This document shows positions 52,503 to 60,600 of a stretch of DNA of 64,000 nt, in pieces. The position numbers were made by a program, and so were the translations under genes. Where the stretch lies: assembly GCA_040756515.1 (NCBI GenBank), contig JBFLYW010000008.1:62001-126000 (forward strand). The letters run 5' to 3'. A model generated the notes under the pieces. It had not been told where the DNA came from and ran no database searches. It saw only the letters and a list, made by a program, of their open reading frames with translations. This DNA comes from DSXH01 sp020724325. GTDB lineage: Bacteria; Bacteroidota; Ignavibacteria; Ignavibacteriales; Melioribacteraceae. Position 1 is the stretch's first letter; each line of letters starts with the position of its first letter.

Positions 52503-53543
52503 ATGGTTATCGATTTTAAGAAAATCCATCAATACCTGGTTGCTGTTGCTAATGGTTCAATAAATCATTCACAATTGACTGATTTAGTCAAAATATCACG
52601 TCTTATAGTTCAATCATATCTTATCAATTATCGTTCAAATGTAATGAACTTAATTAAACGCAACGGAATAACTTTGACCGATTTAGCTTACGATTGTATT
52701 GCCGACGCATTCGGCAGAAATAAGGAACTAAAGTTCTATGCTGTTAATCAGTTTATTAATTCATTACAAGAGGATGTTAAGCTGGTTCAGCCGTTTAATC
52801 TTTTTATAGCATTCAAGAGCTATCTTATTAAAATAGCCAACGCTCAGATATCAAAATTGTATGCTCAAACCGATCCTATCGGCGCAAAAATATTAAGAAA
52901 TATTAAAGATAAGGTTAAAGAATCAGATAAACTTTGTATAAAAAAAGACTTACGTGGATTAAAAATAGAAGTGAAAAATTTTGTTGATGGAAACAACAGT
53001 ACAGATTTCCCGATAGAACAATTATTAATTGAAGCAAAGAGAAATAATAGAATACTAACTACTTCAGAATTACTTGAACATATTTACAGTAACCTTCAAA
53101 ATCAATCCGAGTATAAAAAAAGCGTCTATCTTTTTGATATTGTTCTGCTTTTCAAAAACTACTTTAATTCTGAATATGAATTTAATTACGAATACAGTGA
53201 AGAGAAGTTAAATTCGAAAATTGATGGTAATTGTTTTGAAGAATACGAAATGCAAAACCTCAAGCAGAAGGTTGAAAATTTTATCAAAGAAAAAATTATG
53301 GTTAATTATTTTCTGAAAGGGAAATTAAACAAAGTGGAGGCAGAAGCTATCTATTTAACAATAAAGGACATTATTTGTGATTGGTGTACGGGATTTTTTT
53401 CTAATAATTCTATCTATGAATACTTTAATAGTCATTTTATTTTAAGCCATGATCTGTATCTTAAAAAGTATCGAACGAAGATTGAATATCTTGTAAAACT
53501 TGCACGAGATGAATTTGCCAACTTTATGGTGAAAGAAATATAG
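52503..53543 (+). CDS. Unrecognised protein, candidate sigma-factor-like partner of the next gene
   Basis: A 346-residue soluble, helix-rich protein that I do not recognise. The ATG at 52503 (MVIDFKKIHQYL) is chosen because the in-frame sequence before it derives from a hairpin repeat. ISRLIVQSYLINYRSNVMNL, followed by LTDLAYDCIADAFGR and later F-N-L-F-I-A-F-K-S-Y-L, has a sigma-region-2-like pattern of helices with aromatic residues, but the similarity is weak. The main reason to consider a sigma function is that the next gene, 56 bp downstream, encodes a membrane protein with an anti-sigma zinc finger. It could as well be an unrelated regulatory protein. Confidence 0.4.
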   Translation: MVIDFKKIHQYLVAVANGSINHSQLTDLVKISRLIVQSYLINYRSNVMNLIKRNGITLTDLAYDCIADAFGRNKELKFYAVNQFINSLQEDVKLVQPFNLFIAFKSYLIKIANAQISKLYAQTDPIGAKILRNIKDKVKESDKLCIKKDLRGLKIEVKNFVDGNNSTDFPIEQLLIEAKRNNRILTTSELLEHIYSNLQNQSEYKKSVYLFDIVLLFKNYFNSEYEFNYEYSEEKLNSKIDGNCFEEYEMQNLKQKVENFIKEKIMVNYFLKGKLNKVEAEAIYLTIKDIICDWCTGFFSNNSIYEYFNSHFILSHDLYLKKYRTKIEYLVKLARDEFANFMVKEI

Positions 53544-53599
53544 TTTTCTGTAATAATAATAAAACGTAGTAATTAATAATTACAAAAAGGATTTTTTTG

Positions 53600-55012
53600 A
53601 TGACTCATATTAGCGATTTTGATCTTGAACTTTATTTACTTAAAGGCGCTGAAATTTCTGAATCGGAAAAGGATTCTATTCAAAGGCACCTTTCCGTGTG
53701 TACGGTTTGTACGGAAAACTTTTATAAATTAAAAGAGTTTTACGGTTTTATTGAATCGAATATAGACTCAGAAGAAAAGGAAGACGAATTATTAGCAAAT
53801 AAAATTCTTGGAATTAATGCTGTGTATGATGGAACAAAATTATTAAATGAACACAATAGAGCTGTTAAAGTATACGATGGTAAATATGAAATTATTGAAG
53901 CAAAGAAAGATTCATTAATTAGCAGAGCCGTAGAATTAATAAGAGTTTATCCTTACCGCTTTTCAGGTTCATTAGCACTTATAGGTATGATCATTGCCTT
54001 TTTCATTATGCTAAAGAAGCCGGATATAAAAACCATAAATCCAACCCTTGCAGTTATTAAAGACAATATATTATCTGTTTATAACGAGATGGGAGATTTG
54101 ATGTGGAAGAAAGGTGTACCGGGAATGGTTGATTATAGAACTGATAAATTATATGAGAATCAGAAAGATTTTTCTGACACAAGAGAATTATTGTTAGATG
54201 ATTTAGAGAACGATGGCATAAATGAACTTCTCTTAACAGGAAATTTTGATTATTTAAGCACTTTTGCACGAGATACGCTTTACTGTTTTGATCCTTACGG
54301 GAAATTAATCTGGAAGTATGGCTGCGGTGAATTTAAAAGTCTCAATACACCAAGATGGAAACATTCTTTCTGGTTTATTCCCAATTATTTTACAGTAGAT
54401 ACTAAGGAGGGGAAAAAACTTTTTGTAATTGCCAGTACAAATTATGCTCCTACAAAATTATTTGAATTAGATTTCAATACCGGAAAGATTAAACAAGAAT
54501 TCTATAATTCGGGCGGGATTACAGCTACAAAATTATTTGATATTGATAATGATGGTTATGAAGAAATTATAATAGGTGGAATTAACAATGCCTTTAGCAG
54601 TGCCTTTATTGCAGTCTTTGAACCAGAAAATGTTAATGGTTTTAGTCCTTCAACGGAGATTTTTATTCCTGATTCCTTACAACAAAATTCTGCCTTAAAG
54701 TATATTATTTTTCCAACTTCAAGTTATAATAAGGCTGTGAGCAAGACTGATTATAATGAGGTTGAACAATTTTTAGTATCAAGAGAAGAAAAAACTATAA
54801 CGGTTTATATCCAGGAAGCACCTAGTGGAACTAGAGATGATGATGCTGCTGTTCTTTATAATTTTGATATAAACTGGCAATTGAACAGTGTGGTATTGGG
54901 AGATAATTTTATTGCTGAGTATAGCCGATTATTAGTTGATGGTAAGGTTAAAGAACCACTCGATAGTAATTACAGTAAGAAACTTGCTGAAGGGGTAAGA
55001 CACTTGAAATAA
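53600..55012 (+). CDS. Membrane anti-sigma-like protein: zinc finger, one TM helix, FG-GAP/VCBS exterior
   Basis: A 470-residue protein. Residues about 24-40 contain IQRHLSVCTVCTENF, the HxxxCxxC zinc-binding pattern of zf-HC2 anti-sigma factors. One transmembrane helix (about 114-133, SLALIGMIIAFFIMLKK) separates it from a 330-residue exterior with two calcium-binding-like repeats, DDLENDGINELLL and DIDNDGYEEIIIGG, typical of FG-GAP/VCBS propellers. This layout, cytoplasmic sigma-binding end and periplasmic sensor, fits a signal-responsive anti-sigma factor. The upstream gene may code for its partner. The ATG at 53600 follows AAAAAGGATTTTTTG. Confidence 0.7.
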   Translation: MTHISDFDLELYLLKGAEISESEKDSIQRHLSVCTVCTENFYKLKEFYGFIESNIDSEEKEDELLANKILGINAVYDGTKLLNEHNRAVKVYDGKYEIIEAKKDSLISRAVELIRVYPYRFSGSLALIGMIIAFFIMLKKPDIKTINPTLAVIKDNILSVYNEMGDLMWKKGVPGMVDYRTDKLYENQKDFSDTRELLLDDLENDGINELLLTGNFDYLSTFARDTLYCFDPYGKLIWKYGCGEFKSLNTPRWKHSFWFIPNYFTVDTKEGKKLFVIASTNYAPTKLFELDFNTGKIKQEFYNSGGITATKLFDIDNDGYEEIIIGGINNAFSSAFIAVFEPENVNGFSPSTEIFIPDSLQQNSALKYIIFPTSSYNKAVSKTDYNEVEQFLVSREEKTITVYIQEAPSGTRDDDAAVLYNFDINWQLNSVVLGDNFIAEYSRLLVDGKVKEPLDSNYSKKLAEGVRHLK

Positions 55013-55049
55013 AGTACTACAATAAATTCATTTATGTTGTAACTTGAAG

Positions 55050-55325
55050 TAGGAGAAAGCTCAACAACCTTGAAGGACGTGCAGAAATAAATAACAACTC
55101 TTGGCTTTCAATGTTTAGGTTCCGCCCTCAGAAAAATTCAGAAGTAATATTTCGGGGGAGCAAGGCGACTGAGAAACTACGAATAGATTCTTCACCTCAC
55201 TTCGTTCGGTTCAGAATGACAGTACGCTTTCTTCTCTGTCATTCTGAGGATCCCGACTTGTCGGGAGACTGAGAAATGTCATTTCGACCCCGATGTTTTT
55301 TATCGGGGGAGAAATCTTTGATTAC
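55050..55325. repeat. Dispersed intergenic hairpin repeats, copy 6
   Basis: A degenerate AACCTTGAAGGAC/GGCTTTCAATGTT stem (about 55066-55117) is followed by CATTCTGA units, CCCGACTTGTCGGG and a CCCCGAT/ATCGGGG hairpin. The modules are those of copies 1-5. A further fragment (CAGTCTCCCGATTTGTCAG) lies at about 55845-55865. Confidence 0.75.
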
Positions 55326-56089
55326 GAAAAGATTTTCAGAGTCTTGACAATTAGTGCGGTAAAGATTTCAAAAGTTTCACCTATTCTGTTGATAGCTGTC
55401 CTGTGAATCTTTGTAATATCCAAATTAAACTGATGTTAATAAGTTTTTTCAGCTTTTAGTTCCTTACGAAATTAAAAACCAAACCACAAACCTTACTTAA
55501 TGTTCTTCACATTGTTGGATAACAATCATTGAGTTACAAATCAATCAAATAAAAAATAAGTTAAACCTTAGTAACAAAGATTATCTTTAGAAATGTAACC
55601 TTATTACATGATTCAATGTATTAACCCCTATTTAACCGGCTTCAAAGTCATCTGATAAAACTTCATGAATGATTCATATTCCTCGGCAAAAGAGATTTTA
55701 TGATGATGCTTAGGTTGACTTAGTATGTACTTGCAAACTTTATTAACATCTGCTTTTGATACTGAAAATGAATTTGAACTACAAGTCAAAAGTCGGGAAG
55801 ATTTACCGCTTCGAATTGCTGAATATAATGAAGCGGGGCGCGCTCAGTCTCCCGATTTGTCAGTCCCCTTCGAAATGACATTTCTAAATTTATCATCAGA
55901 AGTTTTTGATTATTTGATATGACAAAGATGAAATAATCCAGATGTTCTCTGAAATGAAAGAATTTATAACGGTAATGAGTAACTGGATCCTCCTCAATTA
56001 ATCCTATATTTACATCGAATACAAAGAAATTTTTTAAGGTATGAGGTGAATGCTTTAAGAGATAAAAGCGTTTCTTCTAACAATTAATT
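55326..56089. other. Long non-coding A/T-rich stretch
   Basis: Some 760 bases hold no supported gene. A short reading frame at 55725-55922 includes a repeat fragment and looks accidental. No hairpin with a T run and no clear promoter were found; the adjacent HEPN/MNT genes end here. Confidence 0.5.
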
Positions 56090-56401
56090 CTACTGAATAA
56101 CAATACTCTCTTTTTCTATTTCTTTTATAAAATCATTCCCTTCAAGATAAGCGCTGGTTGGATAAGGATGTGTTTCGATAATAGGATACTTAATGTTAAT
56201 CTTAGAGTAAAGTTTCAAGTTTTCAAAAACATTGTTTGTAAACTGATCGGAAACAAGTAATAAGTCTATATCGGAATGTTCTGTAACTTCATCTTTTGCA
56301 TAGGAGCCAAATAAAAGTATTTTAAAGAAGGAGAGTCCTTTCAAACGGCATTCATTGACAAAATCGGTTGCCGTTTTTATTGCAAATTCTCTTGTAGCCA
56401 T
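56090..56401 (-). CDS. MNT-type nucleotidyltransferase (antitoxin of HEPN/MNT module)
   Basis: A 103-residue minimal nucleotidyltransferase. LLFGSYAKDEVTEHSDIDLL carries the GSxA...SDID active-site motif with both Asp residues, and a C-terminal IETHPYPTSAYLEGNDFIK segment is common in this group. In HEPN/MNT systems this protein AMPylates or otherwise neutralises the HEPN RNase toxin. Its start overlaps the HEPN gene end by 25 bases. The pair lies in a gene-poor, repeat-rich region, typical for mobile toxin-antitoxin loci. Confidence 0.88.
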   Translation of the reverse strand: MATREFAIKTATDFVNECRLKGLSFFKILLFGSYAKDEVTEHSDIDLLLVSDQFTNNVFENLKLYSKINIKYPIIETHPYPTSAYLEGNDFIKEIEKESIVIQ

Positions 56402-56772
56402 AACTTAATCTCTTTAGTTCTTGTTAGCATTTCATGCGTAAAATCAAAGCTGCATATTTCTTGTATTTTGGTTATATATTCGGGGTATCTACCCTCCAAT
56501 TGGAAACGATTCAAATTTAGTAAAAACTCACTCTGTTCTTCTGAAAGTTTTAAGGAAGTTTGTGATAAAATAAAGTTCAAATTATGTGTTCTTGGTGGAA
56601 TGTTCTGCAGATTATACTTAATCCACAACGCTTTACAAATTTTTTCAATTACTAGATGAGCGAAAAATAAGGACTGGATGTATTTCTTCCCTTTAAATAA
56701 AGTATCCACCGCTTCCCAATCATCTTCAGCTTGATTTAACCAATAGTTAATATGTTCTTCTTTAGTTTTCAT
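56377..56772 (-). CDS. HEPN-domain protein (toxin of HEPN/MNT module)
   Basis: A 131-residue all-helical HEPN protein. YWLNQAEDDWEAVDTLF, then FFAHLVIEKICKALWIKYN and PPRTHNLNFIL match the PF05168-type HEPN proteins that pair with MNT enzymes. The canonical Rx4-6H RNase motif is not evident, so nuclease activity is uncertain and the protein may act through its partner. The ATG at 56772 (MKTKEEHINYW) is preferred over an upstream TTG that would add six residues. It is the first gene of the pair. Confidence 0.85.
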   Translation of the reverse strand: MKTKEEHINYWLNQAEDDWEAVDTLFKGKKYIQSLFFAHLVIEKICKALWIKYNLQNIPPRTHNLNFILSQTSLKLSEEQSEFLLNLNRFQLEGRYPEYITKIQEICSFDFTHEMLTRTKEIKLWLQENLQ

Positions 56773-56944
56773 GCAGCATAAAATTAACAATATTTTTTTT
56801 GTGAAGCTATTTTTAACACTTTTTTAGTCTTTTTACCAAATCTTAAAAAAATCTAAAAAAATTTTCTGCGAAAGACCTCTGGCGTGGGAATAGTAATATG
56901 AGGGCTCAAAAAAATTCATCTAAAACAAAAACGGGAGTAATTTT

Positions 56945-57382
56945 ATGAAGAAGTCTATTTCAATTTTCTGTTTAGTATGTTTATTTCTAATCACATCAAA
57001 TTTATCTGCACAAACATCCAGTGATGCTTGGACTAAATTCAATGCAGAAAAGAAAAGTGAATTAGTCGCTGGAGTTCTTGAATGGTTAATACCAATAGTT
57101 GGGCATGCTTATGCAGAAGATGCTCAAAGGGGTTTGCTGCCGGCTGGAGTTAGTTTGGGCGGGCTGGTTTTAGTTTTTGCATCGGGTGGTGAAACAGGAT
57201 TAATAACAGTTGGTGTTCTAGGATATCTAGTCGGAAGAATTTGGGGTATTGTATCTGCAGTTGAAACCGCAACTGACTTTAACAAAAGTCTGAAAAGCAA
57301 ACTAAACCTTACAATGCACAAAATGAAATTTCCAAATAATAATTCTGGATATGCTGTTACTTTATCATTAGGACTGAATTAA
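56945..57382 (+). CDS. Small exported hydrophobic protein
   Basis: A 145-residue protein with a clear signal peptide (cleavage near NLSAQ, residue about 23). The middle, GVLEWLIPIVGHAYAEDAQR, followed by two hydrophobic segments (VSLGGLVLVFASGG and LITVGVLGYLVGRIWGI), recalls the P-G-x-G-x-x-Y segment of DUF5683-like proteins but I cannot place it in a family. The C-terminal YAVTLSLGLN could be an outer-membrane strand. A CGGGAG ribosome-binding site precedes the ATG. A terminator hairpin follows at 57392-57415, so it is probably monocistronic. Confidence 0.6.
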   Translation: MKKSISIFCLVCLFLITSNLSAQTSSDAWTKFNAEKKSELVAGVLEWLIPIVGHAYAEDAQRGLLPAGVSLGGLVLVFASGGETGLITVGVLGYLVGRIWGIVSAVETATDFNKSLKSKLNLTMHKMKFPNNNSGYAVTLSLGLN

Positions 57383-57391
57383 AATAATAAG

Positions 57392-57415
57392 GTGCCAGTG
57401 ATTAAAAACTGGCAC
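57392..57415 (+). terminator. Hairpin terminator after the small exported protein
   Basis: GTGCCAGT (57392-57399) pairs perfectly with ACTGGCAC (57408-57415) across an 8-base loop, and the A/T-rich TATTGTTATT follows. The T run is imperfect, so termination strength is uncertain. Confidence 0.65.
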
Positions 57416-57430
57416 TATTGTTATTGAAGG

Positions 57431-57631
57431 TTCGATGCATAGAGATAAAATAAACCATATTACATTTATACGCAGAATAATGAATCCGAAACTAGCTTAT
57501 TGACGTATTACTTTAGTATACCTGTAAGGCCGAAAGAAAAGTGGACTGATTATCATCTGGAAATTTCGAAGCATATAGAAGATGTTATTCAGGTTATCAT
57601 AGTGGTTTATATAGGAATAAATAGGTGGTAA
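57431..57631 (+). pseudogene. Possible degraded gene remnant
   Basis: A short open stretch (MHRDKINHITFIRRIMNPKL, ending in a stop near 57504) is followed in another frame by TYYFSIPVRPKEKWTDYHLE and on to a stop at 57631. The second half reads like real protein sequence but has no start, ribosome-binding site or known family. Together they may be a frameshifted remnant. This is weak evidence. Confidence 0.2.
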
Positions 57632-57697
57632 TGTTTTAGTAGGCTCACAAGTTTATGTAAAAGTAATAGGAAATTGATCGCTCTTAGGAGGTGTACA

Positions 57698-60600
57698 ATG
57701 ATTACCAAAATATTGACGCGTAAACTGAACCAGGCTATTACTACCCTTGGCCGGGTCGCCTGCTTCACTCTGACAATTATGCCTTTCACCATCGCAAATG
57801 CACAATTATCTCCCCCGCTTAACCAAGCGATGATACCATCTCAAGATACGAGCCAGATAAGAAGAAGTGAGATTGTTATTGATTTCACTCGTCAACAACA
57901 ATTTCAGCAAGAAACTGGCGGTACCTTTGGTCTGAAGGGATTTCAAATCCAGACCTCAAAGCACAGTGCAGCAGTTACTTCCAATGTATTAAAAGTCCCA
58001 ATTGAACTACCTGAACCTTTCTTAGGTATTGCATTCATTTGGACCGGAGAAAAACTTGGTAAGTCCACCTTCACTATCAGTTTTCGAACCTCCCCTGATT
58101 CGATCACTTGGACTGAATGGCTTGATACGAAAGAAGACGAGCATCTTTCCGCGGGAAGCGACGATAGATACAGCGACCTCGTTATTTTAGACAAGCAGAC
58201 AAGATACATCCAGTATCGCTTGACGCTGCAAGATGGGGAAGTCTTTCCGAGCATCAAGAAACTACGGATCGTCTTGATCAGCCCAGGCGTTACACCAAAG
58301 GATACCCTCGATCAAATAAAGAAGCTTGAACCAAAGAAAGAAGAAAGCGAGTTCGAATCACTTCGTTTTCCAATTCCTAAAGGGAACGAAGCAACAACGG
58401 TGAAGGAACCTGCCCTTCTTACTTATCCAATGCCAGCCTTTGTGTCTCGCACTACGTGGAGATGTCCAGATCTACAGCAATCACCGCGTTGGACGCCAAC
58501 ACGAATCTCGGTTTCCCACGCGATCATCCATCATACCGTGGATCAAAACACTGCGACAGATTGGGCTGCGGTTGTAAAAACAATATGGGAATTACACGCA
58601 AACGTTCGCGGATGGGGCGACATCGGTTATAACTGGCTCATTGATCCAAATGGCATTCTCTACCAAGGACGTGCGTGGTGGGGGAACACCGATGACAATG
58701 TTCAAGCTGGGCACACGTTGGGCTATAACGGAGCTAGCATTGGCATTGCACTGATCGGTCAATTCCATCCCGCATGGCTGAATCCACTACCAGGAAATCC
58801 CACTGAAGTCGCTCTCACAACGACTCGCCGTACCCTTGCGTGGAAATTTTCACAATTGGGATTGGACCCTCGCAGTCAAGCAACCATTGTCGACAAGTTT
58901 GCATATAGAATCAGCGGACATAGAAACTTCACTGCAACCGACTGCCCGGGAGACAATCTATACACACATTTGTCATCTTTAAGGGAGAGAACATACGCCC
59001 TGCTAAATCCTCCACTCGCTGTGACTAACCAAGCATCCGATATTACTCAAAACTCTGCCACCTTGAGGGGCACAGTGAATCCCCGTGGTGCTCATTCGGG
59101 TTTCTTTTTTCAGTGGGGAACCTCAACAGCTTATGGAAACTCAACCCCTAACCAGATTGTGGGAAGCGGGACTTCCGATGTGTCTGTAACAGCTCCCGTG
59201 ATAGGGCTTCAACCGAACACAACTTATCACTTTCGTCTGGTCGCCGCCAACAGCGACATCTTCTCGCTCGGACAGAATCAAAGTTTCCCAACTCCGGGCC
59301 AGCCTCCTCAACCTGGTATTTTATCAGTGAGTCCTTCTGATGGCTTCAGTTCCTCAGGCAACCAAGGTGGTCCGTTCTCCCCATCGAGTAAAACTTACAC
59401 GCTTTCAAACACTGGTGGAAGCTCGATTAACTGGACGGCAACGAAATCACAGACTTGGGTAACTCTCTCCTCAACAAATGGAACGCTCGCAGCAGGAGCC
59501 AGTACCACAGTAACGGTTTCTATCAACAGCAATGCAAATAGCTTGTCTCCCGGTTCGTATTCAGACAATATGAATTTCACTAACACGACAAATGGAAATG
59601 GGAATACGAGCAGAGCAGTTAGTCTGAGTGTTGACTCTCAACAAGTCACTATCATCACCTTGGCTCAAGGGTTGAATAGACCGTGGAATTTAACGGTCGA
59701 TGCAAATTCTGTGTACTGGGTTGAAAATGATGCACGGAATGGTGCTGTGAAAAAGGTTCCTATAAATGGAGGCGCGGTGACAACACTGTCAAGCGGACTC
59801 GTTGAACCTTCCGCAATTGCAGTTGACAACTCATTCGTATACTGGATCGAACGAAATAATGGCAGCAACGGATCAATCAAAAAAATTCCTCTTGGAGGTG
59901 GAACCCCTACCACTCTGGCTACAGGACTTAATAACGCACAGAACCATATGGCTCTGGATGCATCTTTCATTTACTTCGGAGATGGCATTTCTGGCGGGGG
60001 CGGTGCGATACGCAAGGTTTCCAAATCCGGAGGATCGGTCACTACGTTGGTTAGTACTGGAATTCCGAATCTTACAACTGCCATCGCCGTCGATCAGTCA
60101 TATGTTTATTTCACGGACGACCTGAACAACATAAAAAGGGTGCCCGTCAATGGAGGTACTCCTACAACCATTGGACCGGGCAATCCAAGTGCTATGACGC
60201 TGTACGGTAACGACCTTTATTGGGTGGAATACTCTTCTGGAACGGTAAAGAAAATGCCAAAGAACGGTGGTACAGTAACCACCTTGGCTTCTGGTTCGAA
60301 TAGTCCGGCAGGCATTACAACTGATGGCAGCAACGTTTTCTGGATCGAATTCACTTGGCCAGGCTCAGTCAAGAAAGTCCCCATCAATGGTGGCAGTGTT
60401 ACGACAATTGCTAACGAAGCGAACACAATTGGTATCGCTGCAGATAGTCAAACCCCATACTGGGCCGTAAGTCTCTTTTTGAATCAAGGCAAAATCCAAA
60501 AACTTGGCAACATAGCCAACACAACCATCACTGTATCCACGACTTCGCTCCCTAGTTTCGGCAATGTAGCCATCAACACGAATTCATCTCCGCAATCATA

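Noticed and set aside
55725..55922. A 65-residue open frame in the intergenic stretch
   Set aside because: Its second half is a fragment of the dispersed hairpin repeats (SPDLSVPFEMTF corresponds to the CCCGA/TGTC module), so it is probably chance.
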